64,000 bases of DNA, taken from the NCBI RefSeq assembly GCF_954871325.1, contig NC_088775.1:38293561-38357560 (forward strand). Direction: 5' to 3'. Every line of letters begins with the position of its first letter. Position 1 is the first letter of the stretch. Shown in pieces: positions 35,926 through 46,952 of the stretch. The notes below the pieces were generated by a model. The model was not told the DNA's origin and ran no database searches. It saw only the letters and a list, made by a program, of their open reading frames with translations. The position numbers and the translations under genes are program-made. The stretch comes from Gordionus sp. m RMFG-2023 (Eukaryota; Nematomorpha; Gordioida; Chordodea; Parachordodidae).

Positions 35926-36323
35926 CAGCCGCGAACCAAGATGGGGGAGGGAATTCCCCTCCCCATCGCAAATTTGCATGTACTCGTAAATATCATTTTA
36001 AGCCAATGTAATTTTCCCCATACACCCCTCCCCCCTCATCTTCCTCTTTCCCAAATATGCATACAATTATCACTACAAGGAAGAATTTGAAGGAAAAATT
36101 AATAAAGGTTAATTACTTTTTAAAATAACGATTATAATTCAAAATTTTTAGAAAATTATTTATTCATAAAAAAATGGAAACCCCAAATTATTTTTATAAA
36201 AATCTAATATAGCCAAAGACCTATAATAAGTTGACCTAAAGACCCCCAATATAAAATTTTGGGTAAAAACCTACCTATTAGATCTCTCTCCCTAGCAAAA
36301 CCCTTGTTACGTCTATGACACTG
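35926..36323. mobile_element. hAT MITE, 398 bp, related to the element at 42259
   Basis: The left end CAGCCGCGAACCAAG and following CATCGCAAATTTGCATG..TAAATATCATTTTAAGC match the left arm of the hAT element at 42259 (CAGGCGCGTAACCAATCGC and so on). The right end, inverted, is CAGTGTCATAGACGTAACAAG. No clear duplication at the flanks. Non-coding, with G/C-only patches GGGGGAGGG and CCCCTCCCC. Confidence 0.6.
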
Positions 36324-36629
36324 ATTTGCATAAATTTTCCTTAATTTATATTCCGGGCGGTCATTTCAAAAACGTAAAACCTATGATTAATATCATATTG
36401 GAAAAATTATTATATAATGAATATGAAAGAAAATATAGAACGTTTATCCCTTCCTCGAGGATAATGCAAAAAAAAATTTTTATTTTATAAAGTGAGGTCT
36501 TATTTGCAACAGTCTTTTTCAGGCTATTCTGCAACTTCACTAAGATCACTTATAATAAAATTCTCAAAATAAAATCAGGGGCTGGCGTAGGCCTATTTTT
36601 TTGATAAAATATTTGAATTCTTGATCTAG

Positions 36630-36865
36630 GTGGTGGGTGAATGTATAGGAATGCACAAAATATAATCTTTCGTTGGGGTCGCATGTAATTTTTCTCCTTG
36701 TTACCAACGGTATTGTTAAAATTAAGGGCCTCATTTCCGAACATGCCTAAACTGTTGGTAACTATTGGTATGAAGACTGTGTTTTTGAGGCCAAATATTT
36801 GTTTTTTTAAGTGTTTCTGCCTTTTCGATGGCAGAAAATGAGAGGTTAGCCTGCTGGATATTTTT
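36630..36865 (-). mobile_element. LINE-like element copy D, 3' fragment
   Basis: The - strand reads LGMFGNEALNFNNTVGNKE and then MRPQRKIIFCAF, matching the C-terminal end of copies A and B (TNTLGMFGNEVLNLTKPLA and PQRKILFCL). Short 5'-truncated copy. Confidence 0.65.
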
Positions 36866-36924
36866 AATAATAAAGTGATATAAATTATTCATGATATTTT
36901 ATTTAATAATATTAAATACTTTAT

Positions 36925-37090
36925 TAGAGTTAGGAATGGGCCTAATTTTTTATTCATGACCGGCCCCTCAGGTTAGCACCAAAAAACGAACGTCTGTTCA
37001 TATCTCATATTAAAATTATTTGGCCCGGCCACTCGCGCAAAAGAAAATTTTATCATGCCCGTTATGCCCAAAAAATTCATGGATTATTTT
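36925..37090. repeat. Dispersed GC-patch repeat, copy 2
   Basis: GGAATGGGCCTAATTTTTTATTCATGACCGGCCCC..GGCCCGGCCACTCGCGC and CCCAAAAAATTCATGG match the copy at 6304-6400. Probably one end of a MITE; the other end was not found. Confidence 0.4.
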
Positions 37091-40000
37091 TAAAAATATT
37101 ATAATTCTGCCTTATTTCCATAATTTTATATAATATAAAATCGTCTTATACATATTGCGGTAATTAAGAATTCACTAATCAAGTCACATTTAATGACAAT
37201 ATTTTCTTTATTTTGGAGTTCGTCTTTCTTCTAGTAAACGATTATTGGCTATAAAAAATAATTATTCACTGGAAATCGAATTAGCTGTGGCTGGCAAAAT
37301 TTAACTGGCTAAAATTTTTTTTAAAAGAAAAGATTAAAAATTGATAAAATTAGAAAACTGTAATAAAAATAATGAAATATGCTTTTCCTATGAAATAAAA
37401 GAAAATGTTAGAAATTTTGAAAAATTTTAATAGCTTATTCAATATTTTTATTAATTTTATTAAGATATAGTCTCATAAAATACATAAAAAATATGATCTT
37501 GTTAAAAAAATGTATAAGGAAAGAGGTCAGGTTTTTAACGAACTACTTTTTAAAATTTTCTATGATACACGCAAAATTTCCAATTACGCTTAATTACGCC
37601 TGGCGATTTTTTGTAAAAACCAGTCACGCCCATTCACCGTTCGAAATTCAAAATTTATTAAACTTACGGCATAACCTATCATGACCCGATGTGTCACAGG
37701 ATTTATACAGCCCGCGTCCACCTTTTAATTACATTGAAAATAATTAGAAAAGAAAATAGGTAATTAATATTTATTTCACAAGATGGTACATTTTCTGTAA
37801 TTTTTTAAAACATTTTAATTTTTTTTTGCTCGCATATTAGGTAGTGATGCAAAATTGTTTTTTTAACGGCTAACTCAATATTTTATCCAGAAAAATATTA
37901 CGTAGGCATGAATGTTTTGCTCATAGATGGCAAAAAGGTTTGGACATTTATTGACGACATCTCGATACTTAGTCAATATTTTTCTGACTAAAATATTGAG
38001 TTTCGTTTCATATTGGCACAAATGGAGCGAATTTGTATCAATAATATTAGTTGTTAAACTATTTTAGGAGGCGAATTTATATTATGTTCTATATTAAAAT
38101 TAAATTATATTATCTCTTATATTTAAAAATTGGGCAAAATAAATTTGAATAAACATTTGTAAAATAAAATAAGGAAAAAAAATATTAAATAAATAAATAT
38201 TACAAAAATATAAGTGAAAATTGACGCAAATAATAAGAATAAGAATACGATATGGACATTTGATTTTGAATATTCAGAAAGTATTAATATTTAAATATAC
38301 GATATAATTATTTAAATTAATATATAATTTGATCTTTTTGATCTTTGAAATATTATTATTTATATATGCTTTTTTGCATTCCTGTTTTGTTCCAGTTCCA
38401 GGTAAAATGTATTCTTTGTTCCTAGAAAAATATCGAACTTAACAGATTTTAAATCAACATTATTCCTTAATCTTTATTACCATTAATAGGAATAAATTAT
38501 AAGATCGAAGCAATAAGATAAATTTATATTTCTCTCTCTCTTAATTTAACAATTAAATTATTAACAATAATATAACTTAAAATCTTAGCTAAAATCAGTA
38601 ATTTTAAACCCCTTATTTAATTTCATGATATCCTAGAAAGATCCATCCACCACAGCCTCTAATATAAGTTTATACCTCATCGATATTTCGCCCCATATTA
38701 TATTGGCCGATTGTCTTATCATGTCCGATTTGGCTTTGGTTACAAGAAGAACCTTTATGAGTATTTAGAGGGATTATAAAGGTGAATGTGGAGTGCGGCC
38801 ATTATGAAGGAAGGTTGAGGCAATGCCAGATGCAACAGCTATTGCAATTTTATCTTGAAATCTTAATCCGTATAGTATTGTGTTTGAAAGAAAAGAAAGA
38901 TTTTCCAGACCACAAGACCATCTATGAGGAATACATTATGAGATGTAATAGAGAGTAAGGACATAATTTTGGCATATATAATATTTTGATCACGATTAAA
39001 CAAATTATAGTTGCCAGATATTTTTTACGCATATCATTGGTATCTTATGAAGTTTCCTTCCAAATAAGGCGACACCTAATATAAACTGCAGCCGATGAAG
39101 ATAGAATGGATAATAAAGGATAGGCATGCCAAAGAAATCTTTAAGATATTTACCATTTTGAAGCAAAATTTGGATGTGGAAAAAACGAGATTTTCGCTTA
39201 TAATGCTATCAGGGAGTGGTGATCATTTTTGGATAACTTCACAAAAAAGATTTTTTAAAGTACGCCATAGAATAACAGGATCTCTAAGCTCAAAATGTAA
39301 TAAGATAACAGCAAACAACTGACGCAATTGATAAGACATCTTAAAGGAGAGGCCCTCCTCTAAACAATTTTTTCATTTAACATCATTTGATAACATCAAA
39401 TACATGCATTTTTAATCGTATTGCGGACAATTCGATTAAAGAGGCGTATATCGTAAAAAACAAAGCATGTTACTCCAGCTACACAATTAAGTAGAGTCTT
39501 AAATAAAACGCTTAAGGAGAAACTGTACGTATTCGACTATGGAATTTCAATTACCGGAGCGAGAATTGGATAAAGTAATATTTATTTAACTCCTAGTGAA
39601 GTGAATGATAGTGAAGAATTAAAATGCATAGATATTTTATTAGTTCATATGTATATGTAGTTCCTATGCAAATGAATAGCTCTATTTTGTCGAGATAGAA
39701 GTATTTCTTGTATCATAATATATGGCATGGTTTATTTTGTTGACTTATGCTCCATTTTTCTTTTTGCTTGTTTATGAGAGATAATCAATATTGGTAGAAT
39801 TATAAGAGTTGTTAAGGAATAGCTTTCCCAAAAATAATTAATATAATAGATATTGGCAAAGGATTTAAAGAAGATATAACCCAAAATGTTGGGTAAAAAA
39901 TAATGAATTCATAAATATAAATAAATCTTATGATCTATTATTTGATATAACTATATAGTTTTTATATAATAATAGGATTCAAGTTAGAATGATATAAAGG

Positions 40001-40575
40001 AAAACGAACTATTGTGAAAGTGAATTTAAATATAAATAACCTCATTTGCTAATGGATTTAAATATAGATAATTTTGAAAATACATATTTGATTCTACCTC
40101 CTTGTCATAATATGTTCTTTCTTTTTTAAATAGTTAGGAAAACCTGATGCTGCATTTGATCATGTATTAAATCTGATCTTTCTAAAAATATGTATTTATA
40201 AAATATGTATCATACACCTATGAGATAATTAATCTTTCGTATTGAATTGGGTTCACTTTTTATTTGTTTATTTATTTTTATATTTTTTATTATTATTTTT
40301 TTTAAAAATAGATAAATGTACCGATGATATGATGTCACGATGATATTGCGTAGTGAGTACATGGCATCACGATGACCTGACATAACGAGGACATTGTAAA
40401 TTAATAATATATATAATACATCCATTAATAGACAAAATAATTTTTATAGATTTTTAAGAATATTTTTCAAATTATCAAATTAAATGATGAGATATATATA
40501 TATAATCAAGTATTTTAATAATAATTTTATCATTCTTAACAAAATAGGCAAGTTAGACTTGTATTTTTTTGCCTA
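37091..40575. other. Mostly A+T-rich DNA with one unassigned, less A+T-rich patch
   Basis: No gene can be supported. The patch 38630-39310 is less A+T-rich than its surroundings and on the - strand gives coding-like runs such as LRFQDKIAIAVASGIASTF (about 38830-38880), SDMIRQSANIIWGEISMRY (about 38680-38730) and IISENLVFSTSKF (about 39170-39210) in different frames. It may be a decayed LINE or host pseudogene; I recognise no family. The rest shows nothing. Confidence 0.4.
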
Positions 40576-43500
40576 GTGGCACTTTATCACTACGACACTT
40601 TATCACAACGATTTATTTTTCGGTCATTTGATAACTCGACACTTTATGACGTGTCACTGACGACATTTTCAGGCAACACTTTGTCACATGATTATATTGA
40701 TTTATTTATCTTTTTTTCAAAAAATTATATGATGTTGAAAATTAAAAAAATATGATTAATAATATATTAAATATAAATATAAATATAAAAAAATACAAAA
40801 ATTTAAAAATATTATAGAGGCCTAAATTTGTGAATGGATTTGCAATTGGATCTTTCCCTAAAGTTTTTAGGAAAAGCGATGCTTCAATGTTAAATTTACC
40901 TAGAGTGTGTAAGTGACAAAATATAAAATTTGAAGTTTCGGCGGACGTGATTGTTAAGATTTGTTGATTTAATTTAGCGAATGAGTCATATGTAAGAATG
41001 ATAACCGTAAAGTAAATACATTATATATTTTATTATATAATTCAAATTTTAAGAACTAAAACAATTATCACCAGCCGCACTTTCGAGGAAGATATTGGTG
41101 GATTTTGAATAGGCACCGATAAATGCTATTTTTACTAAAATAGAGCGTGAATATAAAAATAAAGATTTTGGGACTAAAAGAATTCTACGAGTCTAAGGAT
41201 AAATTTCCATCGTATAGCAGGGTGTATATCGGTCCTTGCATATGTCCCAGAGAATGATCTGAAAATGCATTAGAAACCTAGGCAAAAATATTAAGAGAAA
41301 TTAATGGCTCCTCTGAGCTAATTTCCTATTGAGAAGACCTATATCCGAAAACAAGAAATCCTAATAAATATTATATTTTTTGTTATAAATATAAGGTAAC
41401 TAAGTAATATTGCAGCTCCTCTCTATAATGTTAAATTGTAACAAACACCCTTAAATGATGTCTCAATAAATTGTGTTGAAGGCTGGCGTTATGGAATTAA
41501 ATCCCTTTGACAATGTTCTCACCTGAAGTTTTGAAAATTTTTAAGGGGGTCATAAAAATGCACAAACATCAGGCCCTATATCTTCAAGTCGTAATGTGAA
41601 AAACGCTCAGAGAAATATGTAGATATTAAAAAAAGAGTTCATTGATGTGTTTTAAAATATGGAATTTCGAACTTCACCTTTTTAAAAGTGATTGTCAATA
41701 TTTCCTGAAATTATATTTTTTATTTGTAATTTATATTTTATATTTGTGATTTATTAATTTATGATTACTTACTAATAAAGGGTATATAAATTAAATGGTC
41801 TTATTGCATGTTATAAGAGAAGATGATAATTAATTAAAAATCTGGGCATTTACTATCCCCAGAAGAACTACGGATCTCAATTGGCCTCCATCCATCTGCA
41901 GTTTATGCAAGTTTAGCTCAATAATTAAGGATACCATTCACTATATTGAAGATACTCAAAAGGCATACATTAGTTACATCTTGCAGTAAAAGCTTTCACA
42001 CCATCTACTAATCTATTAATACTAGAGAGGATACTTATGAAAATTAAAATATCAGTTTCTTTCAATAAAAAAATAAATGTTAAATTTTTCTAGATATCAA
42101 AATTTAAACGGAAAAGTCAAAAAATTAAATATTATCGAAATATAACTTTTCAAATATATTAAATTCAGTTTTAAGTATATTATGATAAAGTGTGGCGTGT
42201 TCAAGTGGCGTTATCAAATGGCTAAGTGATAAAGTATTGTCACAATAAAGGTCGTCGTCAGGCGCGTAACCAATCGCAAATTTGACTATTTTTATAAATA
42301 TCATTTTAAGCTAATAAAAATTTTACCCCCACCCCCACCCCCTACCCCCCCCCCCCCACCAATCAAAATTTTACAAATATTTGAATATCAATTTTCCAAC
42401 ATATTATTCAAAAATATTAATAAAATGGAAAAATATTTAATCAAAGAGATTGAAATCAAACGATAATTTATAAATAAGGCTGAGCATGAAAAAATGTAAT
42501 GTGTCGTCAGCAGCGATATCATTATTGAATTCAATTGATCAATCAGAGTTTATCATTGCTGCTAGTTGCATCAATAAATTATTTTTAGCTAACTACTTTG
42601 TAGAAATTCACAAAAACCAAATTTAGATTTGGTTCAGGTTATTGATTTGGTGGAAAATATACATGAACAGGTAGATACAATAAGAATGAATGTAGATCGT
42701 TGAATGGAAGGCTAAATTTTATGATATAACACTAATTAAACCTCGTCTAGCACCTAGGCCATTATTGAGATGAAAATAAATATTGGCTCAACTGAAGAAT
42801 ATTATAATATACCATTTTCATCCCATTCTTAGATACTTTTTTATCGCAAATAAAAGTACGGGTTTTAGATAAAAAACAAGTCTTTAGCAATCTTCAAGTT
42901 TTATTACCCAAAGATCCTTCTTCATTTTCTAATGCCACTATTGGTAAAATTAAATATTTAGAAAAATGTTATTCCTATGAGATTGATACTGAAATAAATT
43001 TAATCAGTGAATTCGAATTGTGGTATAAATTTATACGTTTAGCTATTTTACCTGAGCATGCTATTGATGCGCTCAATCGGTGTAAAGAAACCTCGGGTCA
43101 ATTTCCTAATATTTCGAAGTTGTTTTATATTCTTGCATGTTTGCCTATTACAACATGTACGAATGAAAGGACTTTTTCCAACTTGAGAAGGTTGAAAACA
43201 TATTTACGAATTACTTAATCTCGGCTAAATGGGTTAGCTCTGTTAAATATACACAGAGATTTGGTTCCAACGACAAACGAAATAATTAAAAATCTTGTAT
43301 TTGATAAGAAGTTAAAAAAACTTGTTAATTTAATTATTTTCTAGTCAATATTTTAAACACATTACTATTAGTATTTTCAATAAAAAAATTATATTCTACT
43401 TATATTGTATGAGAATTTAAGCTGAGGCTAGTTTTTAAAGCAAATTTTATAAAAAAAATGACATTACACTTTATTTAAACTTTACATTTAAAACCTTTAC

Positions 43501-43818
43501 ATTTAAAACCTTTACATTTAAAAATACTTTATTAAATATAATATACCTAACTTGAAATAATAAAAAGAGGCTTGTAATATCCTATCCATAAGCACGAATT
43601 AGTAAATAATAGTTAAAAATAGAAATATAATTATTATTAAATTATGAATAATTTAATAGAATAGCTAAATAAGACCCAAGGCCGGGAGAAAGCTGGCCGA
43701 AGGCCAGGTAAAAGGGGTTTGGGGGCGAAGCCCCCAAAAATTTTTTTCCCCACCTATAAGAAAATCCTGGATACGCCACTGGTCGTCGTAATAAAGTGTT
43801 ATCGTGATAAAGTGCCAC
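40576..43818 (+). mobile_element. Mutator-like element (MULE) with long inverted repeats
   Basis: The left end GTGGCACTTTATCAC..GACACTTTATCACAACGA and CATTTGATAAC recurs inverted at the right end, where GTGGCACTTTATCAC.. and CATTTGATAACGCCAC are read from 43818 back through 42190. The arms are about 100 bases or more and themselves built of repeated CACTTTATCAC units. Long arms of this kind fit Mutator-like elements. Inside, + strand pieces VDFE*APINAIFTKIE (about 41100), SVLAYVPENDLK (about 41230) and NCVEGWRYGIKSL (about 41470) resemble MULE transposase segments. Stops and frame changes make it dead. A hAT element is inserted in the right arm. A 9-bp target duplication was not found. Confidence 0.65.
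42259..43781 (+). mobile_element. hAT transposon nested in the MULE, perfect target duplication
   Basis: The left end CAGGCGCGTAACCA and, inverted from the right, CAGTGGCGTATCCAGG are flanked by GTCGTCGT on both sides (42251-42258 and 43782-43789). On the + strand a transposase tail is readable: VFSNLQVLLPKDPSSFSNAT, then ISKLFYILACLPITTCTNER and TFSNLRRLKTYLRIT, then RLNGLALLNIHRDLVP, the C-terminal dimerisation region of ZMYM1/P52rIPK-like hAT transposases. Frame 43018-43218 stops within the domain. The right arm contains the hairpin GGGGGCGAAGCCCCC. 1523 bp, so an internally deleted copy, younger than the MULE around it. Confidence 0.88.
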
Positions 43819-43829
43819 GTGTGTCTCCA

Positions 43830-44094
43830 AACCTATTTTTTATGTATAAGGAGTATTTTAAAAATTGATTTATTATTAGTGTATTTTTTTTAGAGGTAAT
43901 TTTAAAAATAACATGTAAACTATTTAAAACATAACATATATAAAATATGCGTTAATTGTAACCCTAAAAATCACTTAAATAAATGAGTTTAGGTAGTTAT
44001 TTCGATACATCAATGGAGAATATAAAACTAATTTAGTTGGGTCGATTTATACTAATTTACTAATTATTCTTTGAATAAGTTAAAAGCTTTCTTT
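43830..44094. other. A+T-rich spacer
   Basis: Nothing recognised between the MULE end and the LINE fragment. Confidence 0.5.
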
Positions 44095-44570
44095 ATATAT
44101 TCGGTATTCTATGTAATGAGATGGCAGATCCTTGAAGAAGACTAAATCGGGCGTGACAAAATGGCAGATCCTTGAAGAAGACTAAATCGGCCGTGACAAA
44201 AGAAACTAGCGTTGTAGCAATTATTAGTATGAATAAAGAAACATTTCTTGGACAAACCATCCGGACGTTTAACATCTGCGTTACAAGGTCCAGTCTTCTC
44301 AAGGGTTGAATGAATTTGTATATTTTAAGGCACTATGTATGTCTTAGAAATCTAACTCAACATCGTTTGAATCCAGGGAGTGTCGACTTTTTGAGTCAAC
44401 AGAAATGAAAAGTGAACATGAATATAATATAACCATATCTTAACTGCTGAGTCCGAATGCAGCTCATCGCTTGTAAGCAGTAAATCAAGATAATTTGAGG
44501 GATGGCAACAAGAAATTCATAAGCGTTTCTATGGAGTTAATAAGAAAAGGAAATGTTCCACAGGTGAACT
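44095..44570 (-). mobile_element. LINE-like element fragment, interrupted by a hAT MITE
   Basis: The - strand matches the C-terminal region of the copy at 45420-46952: GTCGACTTTTTGAGTCAACAG, ACCATATC.TAACT..GAGTCCG and CAGCTCATCGCTTGTAAG all have counterparts near 45830-45930. It ends abruptly where the hAT element 44571-45318 begins; the other copy has ACAGGTTGACTTC at this site, so the insertion point and duplicated octamer can be recognised. Confidence 0.65.
44121..44200. repeat. Tandem pair of a 40-base unit
   Basis: ATGGCAGATCCTTGAAGAAG and the next 20 bases occur twice back to back with one difference (GGGCG against GGCCG). A recent duplication within the LINE fragment. Confidence 0.95.
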
Positions 44571-45318
44571 CAAAGACCTGCAGGTCTGGCCCTAAGCCCG
44601 GCCCGGCCATACCAGGGCCGGGCCGTATTTTAAAATTTAAAATATACCCGGGCTTACCCTGAAAATTTTTTTTAAAAAAACTGGGCCGGGCCGGGCCTGA
44701 AATTTTTTTTAAAAAATATCCGGGTCGGGCCGTATTTTTTTAAAAAATTTATACAACATGAATTATTATATTCGTCAATTAAATATGGTTATAATGATTA
44801 TATATAGTTATGATTAATATAATGTTTGGTGAAAGTTAACACTAGCTACACTCATAGTATCTATTACACAATATAATTATAGTTTTCCTGCCGTGGAATA
44901 AATACGCAAAGGATTAAATACATTATTATATAATATATGTTATATTTTTTATTAATTAAAATATCAGTTTTATTTTTTTTATAAATACAATTAATATAGT
45001 ATATTCTTAAAATATTCAAATTTTTTATAGTATCAATTTGTAATATACTAAATATCTGTTTAGAATTAAAAAAAATAAAAATATACTTGCTTATTAAATG
45101 ATAATACTCGCCGAAAAATATGATAAAATACGAAATAGATAAATTTTTTGTATATAAGATCGAATATAATTTTAAAAAATTCCGAGCCGGGCCTACAAAA
45201 TCTTTTTTTTAAATATCCGGGCCGGGCCTAAAATTTTTAAACCTGAGCCGGGCCGGGCCGTAAAAAATTTTTGAAAAAAAAATCCGAGCCGTGAAAATGG
45301 TTCCTCTGCAGGTCTCTG
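44571..45318. mobile_element. GC-block hAT, 748-bp internal deletion derivative
   Basis: The ends CAAAGACCTGCAGG and CCTCTGCAGGTCTCTG belong to the CAGAGACC family. Flanks GGTGAACT and GGTTGACT agree at 6 of 8 bases. The interior ATAGTTATGATTAATATAAT (about 44805) and GATAATACTCGCCGAAAAAT (about 45100) match 33210 and 34520 of the 3999-bp copy, with everything between removed. So it is a deletion derivative of a relative of that element. Inserted in a LINE copy. Confidence 0.85.
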
Positions 45319-45419
45319 GGTTGACTATTATAACACACATAATATATAAAATTATTCAAAAATTCTTATTTATTAATAAAGAATAGGAAACTAATGCAGT
45401 TAGATCGAATTATATTAAT

Positions 45420-46952
45420 TGTCATTCTTCTTTGTCTAAGGTAAAAGCTTCCATTTGCATTATCGAACTACGATATAATGCTATGCCCTAGGTCGTTGAA
45501 AGTTAAGGTATGAATGCCAAAAGAAGTTAGACTTAGAAATTATTGGTATGAATAAATGGTTAGGAGGCAAAACAGAAGAATAATTGGCAGATTTACTTCG
45601 TTCTGCGTCTACAATAGCATCATGGTTTGAGTTGGAGGGCGCGAGTGGATCTACACAAGAAAAATTCCAGGTACTTTACATAAATCAACAGGACGCCATT
45701 TACGTTACGTCCAGTCGGCTCAAGGATTGAAAGAATTTAAGCAGATTTTAAGGCATGAGATATAGTGTCACTACATTTTGTGTTAGGAATCTACCTCTAT
45801 ATCGTTTGCAATGTAGGTAGAGGCGACCTTTTGAGTCAACTGGAATCTGACAAAGTGAGCATGAGTACAGTATGACCATATCGTAACTAAGGAGTCCGTT
45901 GGCATGCCGTAGCTCATCGTTTGTGAGTAATTTACTTGAAGATCTAACTTCAAGATAACCGTTTCCCGATGAATTTAAAAAGAAAAAGTAATATTCTACA
46001 GGTTGACTTCTCGATTTAAGAAATGCGACGGAGTTGCCAACCAAGGGTAGATCCCAATCTATCTGCAATGAGGAGGATCGACTAGGGAAGAGGGCTTCCA
46101 AAAATCGATGGCCTGAAAGAGTATAAAATTTTGGTGAGTCGTTAATTTGCTGATGATTTTGTCACATGATAAATGCGAAGATATGAAGGAACTGACGGAG
46201 AGTAAGAAAGGTCATCGTATTTCTATCTCACCTGCTATGGTGGGTAGAGTGACCTATAGCCAAGATAATTTCCCATACTTTATTTTGATGATTTGTTCGG
46301 TCAATATTTTGATATCTTGTTTATAGATAGCAAGAATGGCAGGATATTGGTCGTGTGATTGTCAAGTGTAAACAATCTTCGGAAATTTCAAGGTAATTCT
46401 TTATCAGAAAAAAGACTGGTGCGCTGGGAGATGCAATAAGATCCCATGCATTTTCTTAAGATCCATTGAAGTATCTGCAAAAAATTTAGTGAAGGGGTGT
46501 TTATTGCCTAAGGGTGCCCCTAGATATGTAAGGTACTCTTTTTCAGGAAGGTTAAGCCTGAAATTATTTGAACATCTTTTTTAGGGGCTAGTATTCACTC
46601 TTGAGGATTTATTGTTAGGCCTATGTTTTCATATAATTTTATTATGCCTATTGCCATGTTGGCTTGGTTGAGGCCGGCTATTATTACATCATCAATACAC
46701 CTAGAATGAAATTAAATTTGCATTGGTTATTGATGTCCCATATCATTTTTTATATTCCTAGACAAAAGAAAATTGGTCTAAGTGGTTCACCCTATTGGAT
46801 ATTTTTTAATGATAAAATTAGCTTATCTCCAAATATCAGGTGTGTTGGTCTGGAGTGGCATTTCTGAAGGAACTGGGAATATTCAGGTTAATTAAAATGA
46901 GCATACTTCAGAAATTTACTGTATTGTAAGTCATTAAAGCATTGGTAATATA
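45420..46952 (-). mobile_element. LINE-like element copy E, 3' half
   Basis: On the - strand: RT segments GEPLRPIFFCLGI (motif B) and IIAGLNQANMAIGI just after motif C near 46680, then EALFPSRSSSLQIDWDLPLV and KLLTNDELRHANGLLS with a CSLCQIPVD..LHC cluster in the 117-codon frame 45748-46101, homologous to the Cys-cluster domain of copy C. Broken in several places. It is separated from a probable 5' part (49423-50390) by an inserted element. Confidence 0.7.
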
